A stretch of DNA of 64,000 nt from Anaeramoeba flamelloides (lineage: Eukaryota > Metamonada > Anaeramoebidae). The notes beneath the pieces are model-generated. The model did not search any database and was not told the origin of the DNA. It saw nothing but the letters and a program-made list of their open reading frames with translations. The translations under genes were made by a program, and so were the position numbers. Location of the stretch: NCBI GenBank assembly GCA_027625915.1, contig JANTQA010000048.1, positions 1,674,001 through 1,738,000 on the forward strand. The letters are read 5' to 3'. Position 1 is the stretch's first letter. Each line of letters begins with the position of its first letter. Below are positions 1 through 11,000 of the stretch, piece by piece.

Positions 1-948
1 TCTTTTCTAAAAAAGGTACAATTTCACACAAAAATAAAATTTTTTTAATGTTTTTAAGATCATCTTATTAGGGTATTTTTTATTCAAAAATATGCTTTTG
101 GTGAAAACAATTGAAAAAATTAAGGTTTAAAAAAAAAAATTTTTTTTTGAAATTTTTTTACTACTCTTTTGATTTTCCCATATTTTTTTTACTCAAATAT
201 TATATAAGTAATATATTTGAAAATAAAAAAGTTATAAATTTTTAAATTTGAAAATTTTTTTTTATTAAATTAAAAAAAAAAAAAATTATTTTTTTTTGGC
301 TTTGATCCGAGTTAAATATAAAAATACATAAGTTACTGTGAATATTAGTTGAAAAAAATGCTATATTAAAATATTTTTAATATAGACAAAAAAATTTTTA
401 CAAAAATTTTTTATTTTGATTTTTTTGTCACGTTTTTAAATTTTAACTTTATGAGGGTAAGTGGTTTCGAAATTATTTTGTATTTAAAATGGGTGTTTTT
501 GACTTTTTTCAAAATTGAAAAATTTTAAAAAATCTATTTAAAAAAATTTTTCAAAATTTTTTTTTAAACTAGTAAAAATTGGTCAATTTAAAATTTTTTT
601 TTTAACATCTCAGAAAAAATGATTTTTATTTTTATTCTCACTGAAAAACAATGTTTAAAAAAATATTTTTTTTAATAGGAAAACTCTAGTAAAATTTCAT
701 TTTTTTGTAATTTAACAGAAAAAAAATTCACATAATCAATATTTTGAAAATAAAATTATTAGACCTCATCTTATTTTATATAAATATCCAATTTTTCAAA
801 TTTTTGATAGTGTAATCACTAGAAAAATATAAAAAAAATACTAAAAAATTAAAAACAAATTTTTTCTCGAGTTTCATATTAAAATGAATTTTTTCTAAAA
901 AAAAAATTTTTATATTACTTTTTTTCAATTCAATTTTAAATTTGTTAA
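1..948. other. AT-rich spacer with no recognised gene
   Basis: This stretch is almost entirely A/T homopolymer runs. I see no open frame of useful length, no RNA gene and no clear copy of the repeat families found elsewhere in the window. Confidence 0.6.
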
Positions 949-1300
949 TTTTTTTTTTTTTTTTTTATTGTTGAGCAGAGGTGATTCAACAAAATTACCT
1001 CCTATTTGCCTGAAACTCTAAAATTGTATTTATGATTTTTTTATCCTAACTGTAACGTAAGCAGGATTACAGCTCAAAGGATATCTTTTCTTTAAAAAAT
1101 GAAAAGAATAAATTATTTCGGAAAAAAGACAAGAAAAAGAGAAAGAAAAGCAAGAAATGAAAGAGAGTCAAAAAATAATAGAAAAAAAGAAAAAACTTTG
1201 GTGAAAAGTTTTTTTTGTGCCCCAAGTGTTGAATGGGCTGGTGGTTGTTTCCTTTTATGTCGTTTTTTTTTTGGATCGCCACCATAGGTTGTTTTTAATA
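949..1300 (-). repeat. SINE-like element A, copy 1 (hairpin-free)
   Basis: Read on the minus strand this copy contains GAAAAGATATCCTTTGAGCT, then GGAGGTAATTTTGTTGAATC, and ends in a poly-A run (the T-run at 949-966). The same order is seen at about 15185-15935 and 52850-54166. Upstream, all three share an AAACAACC..CCCATTCA block. The poly-A tail and lack of a long ORF suggest a short non-autonomous retroelement; convincing Pol III boxes are not visible, so SINE is an inference. This copy joins the two conserved halves directly (TTTCAGG then CAAATAGG), with no hairpin array, so it acts as an empty site for the arrays in the other two. Short ORFs in this interval are not genes. Confidence 0.65.
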
Positions 1301-1309
1301 AAGAGTTCT

Positions 1310-1481
1310 AAATATTTGAACAACTATAGATCAAATGAAAAAAGGCTGTTTATTAAATTTTGATTTAGAACTTTATAGATGGGTTGAATCTAAAAAGCTC
1401 TGGTTTTTAAGAATAAGATTTGGTTTTCGAAATTTTCTTTTCAGTTGCTTTGCTTTTTTTTTTTTATTTTTTTTTTTGTGT

Positions 1482-1518
<37 letters not shown>

Positions 1519-1745
1519 TAAGTTTCCCAAATCTTGTTTTCGCAAAATCCCAGTACAAGATACCGACTCGACAGCAAAAACCCAGTCAAAGTAACGACTC
1601 GACAGATAGTACGGAAAGTTCAATTCGGTTCACTTTGGTTGGTTTCAGATCGCATTCGTTGGATTCAGTTCAGTTGCATAAGTCCTCGTCGAAGATTTGA
1701 TCATGAACAAGTTTGGTTGGGTTAGTCACGATCAGGTCAACCAAT
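1310..1745. other. Poly-T tract followed by a GC-richer island
   Basis: A long T-run ends near 1517 and is followed by about 200 bp with clearly higher GC than its surroundings (about 1530-1740). The 11-mer CGACTCGACAG occurs twice, at 1564 and 1595. Short ORFs cross it in both frames but none looks like a known protein. It could be a decayed exon, an RNA gene or foreign DNA; I cannot tell which. Confidence 0.35.
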
Positions 1746-1754
1746 TCTTATAAT

Positions 1755-1899
1755 GATTTTTTATACTTTTTACCTTTCCCAAACACCTAAAAAAAACAAA
1801 AAGAGAAGGAACATAGAGCCCAAGCAACTTAAGAAGGGAAATTTGGAAAAGGTAAAAAGTATAAAAAAATCCTGGAAAAGGTAAAAAGTATAAAAAAAT
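1755..1899. repeat. 29-bp tandem duplication with an inverted copy
   Basis: The block GGAAAAGGTAAAAAGTATAA occurs at about 1845 and again 29 bp later at about 1874. An inverted copy (TTTTTTATACTTTTTACCTT) lies at 1757-1776, so the region can fold into alternative stem-loops. I see no gene in it. Confidence 0.6.
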
Positions 1900-2062
1900 A
1901 AATTTGTTAATTTTTTTACAATGAAAAAAATTTTTTTTTTTAAATCGAAAAAAACTTGTAGTTTTATTTTTCAAAAATAAAATCTATTAGAAAAATTACC
2001 CAATTAAAAATTCAATTTTATTATCTTCAGAATTTTATAATTTTAAAATATCCAATAATTAC

Positions 2063-2138
2063 TCATTAGCTCAGCGGTAGAGCACCGAGATCTCAAAATT
2101 TGAAAAGTGTGTAACCAGAGTTCGATTCCTGATAAGAT
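2063..2138 (+). pseudogene. tRNA-like fragment, decayed tRNA or SINE head
   Basis: The sequence holds a perfect A-box (TAGCTCAGCGG) with an intact D-arm stem (GCTC/GAGC) and, about 50 nt later, a good B-box (AGTTCGATTCC). The spacing is that of a tRNA. The anticodon region reads CCGAG-ATCTCAA, which would put CTC (Glu) in the anticodon, but the 3' half of that stem does not pair. The T-stem and acceptor stem also pair poorly. I therefore read it as a decayed tRNA gene or the head of a tRNA-derived SINE. It ends seven bases before a TA-flanked MITE. Confidence 0.45.
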
Positions 2139-2144
2139 CAATTA

Positions 2145-2344
2145 CAGTCAGTTTCTTTTTTAAGGCACAAACTTTCTACGAAATTTAAGACACAAAAAAA
2201 TCTCAAATTAAGGCACAAAATTTCGAATTTTTTTTTTTACAATTTATTTTTACTAGAATTTGAATTTTGTGCCTTAATTTGAGATTTTTTTCATTGTGCC
2301 TTAAATTTCGTTGAAAGTTTGTGCCTTAAAAGTGAAACTGACTG
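2145..2344. mobile_element. T1 family MITE, 200 bp, TA-flanked
   Basis: This foldback element is palindromic along nearly its whole length. It starts CAGTCAGTTTC and ends GAAACTGACTG, with repeated internal blocks AAGGCACAAA and TTTGTGCCTTAA. It is flanked by TA on both sides. Other full copies lie at 35434-35629, 43597-43791 and 53235-53428, and a half copy at 39030-39137. CAGT-type ends with a TA target are typical of Tc1/mariner non-autonomous elements; the family name T1 is mine. Confidence 0.85.
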
Positions 2345-2363
2345 TATCTCTAACCAAAGAATA

Positions 2364-2615
2364 TTATTCAAAAAAACTGCTCTTTTTTAAATTCTCCACC
2401 GTTTTTAAAGAAACCAGGACTTTGTCTTTATATTTTTTGTTTTTCTTTTGTTCTTTTTCTTTTTGTTTTTCTTTTTGTTTTTGTTTTTCTTTTTCTTCTA
2501 CATCTTCATTCACTGTTTCATGCCTATTGTGCTTTCTTGTATCTTTTTGAAATCGACTTTTCTTTTTTTCTGCTTTCTTTTCAATTAATTGAATTCTTCG
2601 CTTTGTTTTCTTCAT
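2364..2615 (-). CDS. Short Lys/Glu-rich hypothetical ORF
   Basis: An 83-codon ATG-initiated frame begins MKKTKRRIQLIEKKAEKKK and becomes a KEKQKEKE-type coiled or disordered stretch before VLVSLKTVENLKKSSFFE. It is divergent from the gene starting at 3042, with a 426-bp shared upstream region. Its 3' end stops 19 bp before the T1 MITE at 2145-2344, so the natural end of the gene may have been lost or replaced. It has no recognisable domain. Low-complexity purine-rich DNA gives open frames by chance, so this could equally be a non-coding K/E tract or the first exon of a broken gene. Confidence 0.3.
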   Translation of the reverse strand: MKKTKRRIQLIEKKAEKKKSRFQKDTRKHNRHETVNEDVEEKEKQKQKEKQKEKEQKKNKKYKDKVLVSLKTVENLKKSSFFE

Positions 2616-3041
2616 AACAAAATTAACAATAAAATAATAAAAAACTAAATAAAAAAAAATGGAATTGAATCAATGAAGCAATAAAACTCTGAAAATCTAC
2701 GAAAAATCACCCTCATATCCAAAAAGAATTCAAAAATTCAAATTAAAAAAATAAGGATTAGGTAACCAATTGCAATTTGGTTTGTTAATTCCCTCTAAAA
2801 TTATGGAATTGGATCAAAATTCTATTTTTTTCTCTCGCACCCTAATGAGGAAAAGATAGTTTTAAAATCTTGTTTAAAGCCAATTCTTTTTCCAATTAAT
2901 ACAGATCTCAAACAATATTCCAAAATATTTTCAATTCCAACACTTTCATTTTGTGGAATTATTTGATTAACTCTGAACATTTTTTTTGATTTTTTTTACT
3001 CATTTTTGGATTTTTAAAATTATTTAAATTCTTCAAGAAAA
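2616..3041. promoter_or_regulatory. Divergent upstream region
   Basis: About 430 bp lie between the minus-strand ORF at 2364-2615 and the plus-strand gene at 3042. If both are real, this is a shared promoter region. I see no motif I can name; a short repeat, GGAATTG..ATGGAATTGGA, occurs near 2660 and 2805. Confidence 0.3.
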
Positions 3042-4472
3042 ATGTATGAACTGCAAAGAGCAAAAAGAAAAGAAAACCCAATTCCAAGAACACTAATTTG
3101 TAGTATTTCTTCAAATGATGATGATTATTCTTCAGACACAAAACATTATCTTCCATCCGACCCAGAAACACAGGACTCTGATCACTTTTCCTCGTTTCTT
3201 TCACCACTTTATCAGGACGGCTACACAGGATCACATTTTCGAAATTCAACTAACCGTTACGATTGTAAACCAAAAAAATTGAAAATAAAAAATGAAAAAT
3301 CTGTGAAAAAAAATAAGATAAAAGATCAACAACAAAAGAAAGAGAACGATCAACAACAAAAGAAAAAGACAAAGAAAAAGAAAAAGAAAAAGAAAAATAA
3401 ACAAAAAGAAATAAAAGATCAAGTAAAGGAGAATGTAAAAAACAAAGAAAATGTTCAAAAAAAACAAACAGACACACCAAACAACAAAACCAAAACCAAA
3501 CCTCAAAAGGAAACTGCGTCATGCTATTTTACTCTTGAATCTGAAGAATCATACCAATTTGATTTTACGCTTGTAACCCCAATAAAACCCCTAGAAGAAG
3601 AACGAGCATCTCCAAATCTTTTTCAAAAGTATAACCAATTTAATAAGAATGATTTGGATGAGCCCTATTTTAGCAACAAAAACAAAATTATCAAAAAGAA
3701 TGAAAAATTCCGAAGAAGATCTATCAATCTTTTTGAGTTCTGGGAAGAAAACCAGGAAGACTGGAAACAAAAGCAAACCGAAAAGGTAAATGCCTTAAAA
3801 GAAAAGAACACCAAAGACGATCAGCAAGAAATTAAAAAAAGGAAAAAATTACACCCAAACAAAGAACTTAAACAATTATTAAAGAATAGTGTCTATATTT
3901 ATAGCAGTCCCAATGACATTAAAACAATGAGCGACAATAATTTCCAAAATAAAAAATTAAACAAAAACAAAAATGAACACACTTTTAATACTCTTGTTCA
4001 TTCACCCCGAAAAATATCCCAAATTCAACAAAAAAAAATTCAAAAACCAGAGAACAACATTATTACCAGGCTAAATTTTCTAACAAGAGATCCAATACTA
4101 AAAACCCCAGAAAGCCAATACATCCAAGATTTAAAGAATAACGCCAATTATTTTGATAATAAAACAAATCAAACAGGGTTTTTATCCACCTTAACGTCTG
4201 AAAGTGAATTAAACAGTGAAACGTTTATACAAACTTCTGATCATGATTTTATTTCGAAAAATATTATCTATGCTAGTGATGACAATACTAAAAATAATAT
4301 CAATGGATATAATTTAAAAAAAAAACAATTGAAAAAAAATGTTCATCTTTTAAATCAATCTGTGAATAATAATGTTGTTTCAAAAAATAAAAATACACAA
4401 GAACAAAAAAAGGAAATTAGAAAACAAAATATGAAAAAATTAGAATTCATTAATTTAGAAATAAAAAAATAA
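3042..4472 (+). CDS. Charged hypothetical protein with CDK-type sites
   Basis: A single 476-codon frame starts at ATG 3042 and ends in TAA. I do not recognise a folded domain. Residues 1-70 are the most complex part; about 85-140 are a Lys/Gln run; the remainder is rich in N, K and E. Short motifs stand out: SPRK and TPIK fit the full CDK consensus [ST]Px[KR], and TPES and ASPN are minimal sites. FRRRSINL looks like a basophilic kinase site. KPKKLKIK and KKKKKKNK could act as nuclear localisation signals. Together these suggest, as inference only, a nuclear phosphoprotein regulated in the cell cycle. Codon variety outside the Lys run supports a real gene. No intron is needed. T- and A-rich runs follow the stop and may hold the polyadenylation region. 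Confidence 0.75.
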   Translation: MYELQRAKRKENPIPRTLICSISSNDDDYSSDTKHYLPSDPETQDSDHFSSFLSPLYQDGYTGSHFRNSTNRYDCKPKKLKIKNEKSVKKNKIKDQQQKKENDQQQKKKTKKKKKKKKNKQKEIKDQVKENVKNKENVQKKQTDTPNNKTKTKPQKETASCYFTLESEESYQFDFTLVTPIKPLEEERASPNLFQKYNQFNKNDLDEPYFSNKNKIIKKNEKFRRRSINLFEFWEENQEDWKQKQTEKVNALKEKNTKDDQQEIKKRKKLHPNKELKQLLKNSVYIYSSPNDIKTMSDNNFQNKKLNKNKNEHTFNTLVHSPRKISQIQQKKIQKPENNIITRLNFLTRDPILKTPESQYIQDLKNNANYFDNKTNQTGFLSTLTSESELNSETFIQTSDHDFISKNIIYASDDNTKNNINGYNLKKKQLKKNVHLLNQSVNNNVVSKNKNTQEQKKEIRKQNMKKLEFINLEIKK

Positions 4473-5882
4473 TTAATTTAAAAATAAAACAAAAATCTTT
4501 TTAATTTTTTTTTTTTTTTTTACTTCTTTCTGAACTACTTAACATAAAAAAATATAAAAGCAAAAAAAAAAAAAAAAGAAGTTTTGTTGTCTATTTAGCT
4601 TCCCATTTTTTTTTTTTTTTTGTCCTCAAAACCAAATATCTTCCTGAAAATAAATACAGCTGCGATCACTTCCACTAAACAACTATTGATCTATATTTAA
4701 TGCAGCATAAAAATTACAAATTATTATACATTTTTTGGAATTATTTTCATAGAATCCGAATTATTGTACTCGAATTTTAAATTTTTCTTGTCTTATAAAT
4801 TTTTCTGATTGTTTGTACCTTAAAAGTGATATTAGCGGTGTTACACATATATAAAAAGAACCCGTTTTACAAACAAGCAAAAAAAAAAATATTCATCTAT
4901 TAAAATCGTAAATATAATTATAAAAAAAATAACTTGTTCTTTTCAAGCTTTATCACATCATTTACAATTAAATACATATAAAAGAAAAGAAAAAATAAAA
5001 AAAATTAGGATTATAAATGAAGTAGGTAAATTTTGCCATTTTGAAAAAAATTAATTGTGTAAAGATTACTGAAAAATATATTTTAAGTGTAACTAGATAT
5101 TGAAACTTTGAAACCAAAACATCATTCTCACTCTATTTGTGAAAAGAAAGCAAAGTAATTCAGAGTTGAATCTTCATTTTTTTTTTTTTTAGAACATTTA
5201 TTTTGATTAAATTTTTAGTTTAATTAAATTTGGTTTTCGATCTAGAAATGTGGTTATACAAATGAGTGAAATTAACCAAACAGTAAACCAAAAAATAGAA
5301 CTAATAAGGTTTGTCTTTGGAAAAATTCTTTTCTTTTAGAAGACCAAAAAAGAACAATCAACCAACCAAATAAATTTGTTGAAATCAAGAATAAAAAAAA
5401 AATCCACCAAATCCTATTTTTCGAAGATTTGTTTTCTTTTTCTTCTTAATTTAGACGAATAAAAACAATTTATATCCTTGAAAATCCCTTACTATTACTA
5501 GTTATTATTATTTTAGAAATACATTTTTTTTATTAATTTGCTTTCCGAATTTTAATTTCAAATATTTTTATCCAACTAAGCCAAAACAAAGAATACTATT
5601 TCAAATTGTATGATAAAAGTCTTTGAATTCTTGGAATAAAAAAACTGTTACAAAAGATTCGAACCAAAATAAAAGAAAAATTTTAAAAAAAATTCAATCA
5701 TGATTCATAATGATTTTTAGTTATTCAATTTAATAAAATATATATGGAAAATACACAATTATCAAATCAAACTAATAAATCCAATAATTATTTGTTTCTA
5801 AAATAGAATTTAAAAAATATCCTATTTTCAGAAGTATAAACTAGAAGTAGATGGATTAAATGAAATAAGGAATATAAAATTG

Positions 5883-5885
<3 letters not shown>
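4473..5885. other. Intergenic DNA, no gene seen
   Basis: AT-rich spacer after the gene at 3042-4472. A faint T1-like end (TTGTACCTTAAAAGTGATAT) near 4814 may be a very old MITE remnant. I see no RNA gene or open frame worth reporting. Confidence 0.5.

Positions 5886-5921
<36 letters not shown>
5886..5921. repeat. (TA)n microsatellite
   Basis: An uninterrupted TA run of about 36 bp. It directly abuts the 3' end of the minus-strand LINE at 5930-6900, separated only by ATTTATTTATTT, so it may have grown from that element's tail. Confidence 0.9.
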
Positions 5922-5926
<5 letters not shown>

Positions 5927-5929
5927 TTA

Positions 5930-6900
5930 TTTTGAAGGGGGAAGACTAGTTTCCTCTTACAGCCATAATTTCGAAATTTTTGTTTAGAAATTTTAATAAA
6001 GAGTCATATTTTTCTTTATCATTAACCAACAATAAAATAAACAATGGTTCTTTATTTCGAATAATATCAAGAATATTATTCTTTAATTTTTTTTTATTTG
6101 AATTAATTCCTTTTTCCAAAATTTTTGATTTTTTTCAATAGAATGGACAGTTCAAAATTATATGATCAATATATTTTATTATTTCCAGATTAGAATCATT
6201 TTTACATAAGTAGCAGAATTTTGTTTTTAATTTATTTTTATTATAAACATAAGAGTATCTATTTAGATAATTTGTAAATTTTTTTACTGTTAAAATGGAA
6301 GTTGAACGTACCCATTTTATATATTTTTTTATGTTGTTAGCTTTTTTTTAATTTAAAAGAATTGAGTAAAATCTTTGATTTTTCGCCATTCTTTTAAATT
6401 CTGGAAAAGCTAGACACTTGGCAACAAAACTGTTTATTGATATTATTATTATTCCAAATAATTTTTAAATATTCTTGACCTTTCCACCCAGAACTATTTA
6501 TAATTAATTTTTGTCTATAATTATTTAGATTTGCATTTAATAATTTTAAATTTTCTATTTCCCAATTAGTATTTTCATCTTTTTTCTTGGGAAATTTTAA
6601 TTGTTGTGAAATGTGATCAAACCCAAGTATTTTTAATTTCATTTTGAGTTTATATCTTCTTTTGTCGATCGAAATTCTGGATTGGTCAAGTTTAGCTTCA
6701 GTTTTATAAATTATTCTTGGGGGAGGAGGGTATTGATTCATTTTAAAAAATTTTGTTCCTTTTTTATTTATCCAGGCCTCTATTGAGTCAAAATCTTTTT
6801 GATTTGGATAAAAAATAACTAGGCCATAAAATTGTTGGCTAATACATATCGATTTAAACAAAATTTATTGATTTTTTAAAAGAAATTACAAAGCCTCAAT
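5930..6900 (-). mobile_element. LINE fragment, RT C-terminus and 3' end
   Basis: On the minus strand this encodes the C-terminal part of a non-LTR retrotransposon ORF. About 6147-6310 reads VKKFTNYLNRY, then FCYLCKNDSNLE and HIILNCPFY, a C-x2-C..H..C zinc knuckle of the kind that follows LINE reverse transcriptases (zf-RVT). It is followed by KYDSLLKFLNKNFEIMAVRG, a stop, a roughly 20-nt 3' UTR and an A/T-rich tail. An upstream 155-codon frame (6394-6861) belongs to the same ORF and includes a WIN..KF-type segment and a PPPPR stretch. The pieces are in different frames, with a stop after CPFY and another upstream, so it is inactive. A hairpin module (6336-6420) interrupts it. Its RT catalytic core is not visible here; truncation at the 5' end is usual for LINEs. 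Confidence 0.75.
6336..6420. repeat. Hairpin module, single, inside the LINE ORF
   Basis: An imperfect palindrome runs from TTAGCTTTTTTTTAATTTAA to TTTAAATTCTGGAAAAGCTA, with GAATTGAGT/CATTCTTTT in the arms. Read on the LINE coding strand its ends are AAGTGTCTAGC and GCTAAC, the same end motifs as the arrays elsewhere. It lies between the 6394-6861 coding piece and the zinc-knuckle coding piece. The LINE copy at 47870 carries a hairpin array at the same point. Confidence 0.75.
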
Positions 6901-7017
6901 ATTCTAAATGTTAATTTATGGTTTCAAAACATTTTTTTTTGAAATTGACACTTTTTTAAAAAAAAGAAAAAGATAAGAAAAAAAAAAAAAACACAAAAAA
7001 GAAGCTAGTAAAAAATA

Positions 7018-7432
7018 TAGATATGAGCATTACCAATTTTTTATTAAAGAAGTTTCACTTAAAAAAAGCTGAACAAGAAGATTTTTTGCTAATAATTAAA
7101 TTCATTTTATAAAGAACTTACCTAGTCTCAATTTTTGTAAATGATTATTTGTCTTTTTGAAGAATTTTTTTATTTCACAGGATCTTTTGTAAAAATAAAA
7201 AGTATCAAAAAAAAGAGAAACACAAAAAAAAAAGAAAAAGAAAAAGAAAATGAAAAATTTGAAAAAGTAAAAACAAAAATTTGCAAAATTTGAAAAAATG
7301 ATTTTTGATCCAAAAATTTGAAAATATTTTTTTGATAAGAATATGGGATAAACCATCAAAACAATTTCCATTAACATTATAAAGTGAGTCAAATTTTTTG
7401 AAAAATAGTTTATTTCTTCAATAAAACTGGGT
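7018..7432 (+). repeat. Dispersed repeat E, copy 1
   Basis: This region matches 34333-34770 over about 415 bp, with many mismatches and indels. Shared landmarks are GAGCATTACC/GAGTATTACG, TAATTAAATTCATTTT, TTTGAAAATATTTTTTTG and AATATGGGATAA. It contains no convincing ORF and I do not recognise its type. The divergence implies an old duplication. Confidence 0.65.
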
Positions 7433-8001
7433 ATATTTGACTGAAAAAGACTTGAATTTAATAATAGATTTACCCTGCTTTTTTGGAAATAGTTTTAAAA
7501 ATACTGACGATACCAAATTAGCAGCCTACATTTTTTCAATTTCATAGATAACATTATTGAAAAGCATTTTTCCCATGAAAAAAAAGCTCAACCATGTCGA
7601 AGATTAGTTAATTGGCTCAATATCAGCAATACCTTCTCTAACAACTCCGACAATTACAATAATCAAATTTTGATCAGCAACTTTGTTTTTTTTTTATAAA
7701 AAAAAACAAAATTGTTACAGAAAAATACTATAAAAAACTTGCTTTAAAAAAAAGGATTTTTTGAAGAGATATTTTTTTCCCTTTCATTTATAATAGTTAA
7801 TAACACGATGGCTATCTTATTTTTTTTATCCCTTTTACTGAGAAAGCGTCACTTATATCATATATAATTTTTTTTTTCAGATATAGTAAATTCACAAAAG
7901 AACGTTAACAATCATTACATATTGGGTCTTGTAAAAAATTAAAATAACAAAAATAAAATAAGATGTATTCTCAAAACAAAATTAAATATTTATTTCAAAT
8001 G

Positions 8002-11000
8002 TTACAATTTATCTTGTTGGGTATTTATAAATTTTTTGGAAAAATTAATCCGCTGTGGTGTGGTTTCAAGTTTTGATGAATTAATTTTATTTGAAAAAAA
8101 TCCATTTTGTTGATTTTTAGATAACATTTGTTCTGAGTGAAAAATATGATTTTTTTCAAAAATATTATCATCATCATCATCAACCTCTTGAAAAACATAT
8201 AATTGCTTTGGGTCATTAACATTCTTCTTATTAATATCAATATTATTATCTATATTAATATTACCACCATTAATATTGTTATTGTTATTGCTATTATGGT
8301 TCATATTTAACTCATTGTTATATGAAGGCAACCCTCTATTATTTTGTTGAAATTTATTTTTATTTTTTGGCATTACTCTTTCTTTTCCCAGTGGATTGGT
8401 GTTTTTTTCTTTTTCGGATTTTCTATTTTGAGAGAGATTCAGAGAATTTATATTATTTTTTTTATTATGGAAATGGTCTTTTTTATGATATTTTGAAGAA
8501 TTTAAATTTTTTAAATGTTTAATTCTAGTTTTATCATTAACATCAATAATGTTATTAACATTATTAGTTGTTTTAAAAATTTTTTTCTTTGGAATTATTT
8601 TTTTCTTTTGTAATTTTTTTTTTAAACTTTTTTTATTTTTTGAAGATTGGATTGTATTTGAATGACTTGATTTTAATTTATTAGCATTTTCATTATTTTT
8701 ACGTTTATTTTTTAATTTTATTAATTTTAATATTTTTAAAAATTCATTTTTATCACTACTAACTTCTTGTTTAAGTAACTTTTTTTCCAAAAGTAATTGC
8801 TTATTTTTATTTTTATTATCAATTGCAATTTCGTTTTTGGTTAATTCTGGTTGAAGATCAATTACAATAACTGAAATATTATCCGAACTGCCCAAGTACA
8901 TTGCATAATTTTTTATTCTAATTGCGGCCTTTATTGGATCCTTTGTTTCCAGAACAATTTTAATCGCTTGTTGATCAGACATGACGTCCCACACCCCATC
9001 ACATGCTAAAATTATATATCTATCATTTTTTTGAATTCTAAATCTGGAAACAAATGGACAAGAGCTTACATATGGTTGATAATGCAAATCACCAAACGCC
9101 CTTGAAACTGCAAGACCAGAATTTATTCGAAGATCTTCAGTTACAACACCGCCAGATTTTGTTATTCTTTCTCTTTCCTGTGGTAGATATGGCTTATGGT
9201 CAACAGACATCCGAATTGGATTATTATTTCGGCATAAAACTGATCTAGAATCACCAATATTCCCAGAAAAAATTCTATTACCGACAATTAAAATTATTAT
9301 TGCAGTCGATCCACTAATTTCATTTTTTTTGATTAATTTGTTATTAAATTTTTGAAAAACTTTTTTAAATATATAAAAAATGGACTGGTTTTCTCGATTT
9401 ATATTAGTATGCTCTTGGAAATTTAATTTCTTTTTTTGAAGCTTTTCGTTATTATCCAGATTAAGTTCACTTTGCTGTGATGAATTTGTTAGGTTCTGTC
9501 TTTGTTGTGAAGAATTAGACCGTGTAAAACCATCTGTTGATGTTAAAGTTACATTTTGATTTTCCATATTAAATTGTGATGAAGATTTTAAATCATTCGA
9601 ATTGTAAGTTGAATAATTAGATCCCATTGAAGAAATAGTAGGAAATTCTTTAGAGAAGTTAATTGCATTTTTTTTCCTTGGCTGATTTGGTGTTTTTGTT
9701 TCTGAATTTGGTTTGGTTTTAGTGGTTGAATCAATAGAATTATTATAAGTTAAATTTTGAAATTTTTTTGAATAAAGTTTTTCAAGTTCTTTCCCAAACA
9801 TTGACGAAATCTCGTTTGCTGCCAAATTTGAAGTTTCTCTGCCACCTAGAAATTTTCAATAATTTATTTTTGAAAATATATAATTTTATTAAATTAGTAT
9901 TGTTATTTATAAATTGGTTATTATTTGAATACAAGAGATTTTTTTTTTTGAGATTTGATAAAAATAATGATCATTTTTTTTTCTTTTTTTTAGAAACTTT
10001 ACTTTTCTTTTATTTTTGAGTTTATCCTTTTTTGATCTTTTTTTTTTTTTATTTTTTTTAATCTTTTATAAAAGATGAAGAGGCAAAAAACATATATTAA
10101 ATGAAAAATAAAAGAAGATAGAAAGTGGGTCAAATGGTGGTGGTTTTTAGTAAATTTTTACTTTAAATCTTTCTAGAGCGGTTAACTTCACTGGAAGAGA
10201 TCTTAACGAGTATTACTGTTATCTTGTACTGATATTTATTTTTTTAAATATTTGTGATGTAACTGGTGATGATTTAAAATAAAAAAATTAAACAATGATT
10301 TATATTCCTTAAACGTTATATAATTGAAAAACCCAAAAAAAAAAATGATTATTTTTTAATGGGCTGGAATATTCTAAATAACTTTTCTTTGTATTTATCA
10401 AGTTTTTATTTGAAATATTTTCTTTTTTTCTCTTTTTTTCTTTTTTTCGTTTTATTATTATTATTTTGTTTCTCTATTTGATGAAAATAGGAAGATATAA
10501 TCCCCTTAAAAATAAATCAATCAATTGGAAAAATAATGATAATATGTAAAAAAAATAAGAAAACCTATAAAAAAGATGTTATAAAAATTTCATTTGCTTA
10601 TAATTTTTAAATGTTTTGGTTTTTAAAATAAGGTCAAATAAAAAATATAAAAAAAAACATAAGGGCATGGTTAATAACATTGAATTATTATAATTAAGAG
10701 ATAATTGAAATATTTGAAAGGGTCTTTTTTGAAAAAAATAATAAAGATATCATGATCAATTGGTAATTAAATAAAATTGTTAATTTAGTTGTTGTGGAAA
10801 AAATAGAGATTGTAATTAAAACAAAAATTACATTTTTAAAAAATAATTATCAATAAATTATTTGTAAAAAATAAATGATTGACTTCATATTTTTATTTTA
10901 TTTATTTATTGGGCTAATGAAAGTATAATTAGTTATTCGGACATTTTTATGAAAGAATTTATTTTCTATATCCTGAAAAGTAAATATATTCATTTTTTAA

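Noticed and set aside
1335-1700. 121-codon frame with a poly-Phe core
   Set aside because: The frame is held open by a poly-T run; neither end resembles a protein.
4796-4835. Weak T1-like end
   Set aside because: About 20 bp of similarity only and no matching second end.
5886-5921. (TA)n run as a replication origin or cruciform regulator
   Set aside because: It is fully explained as a microsatellite next to the LINE tail and has no other supporting feature.
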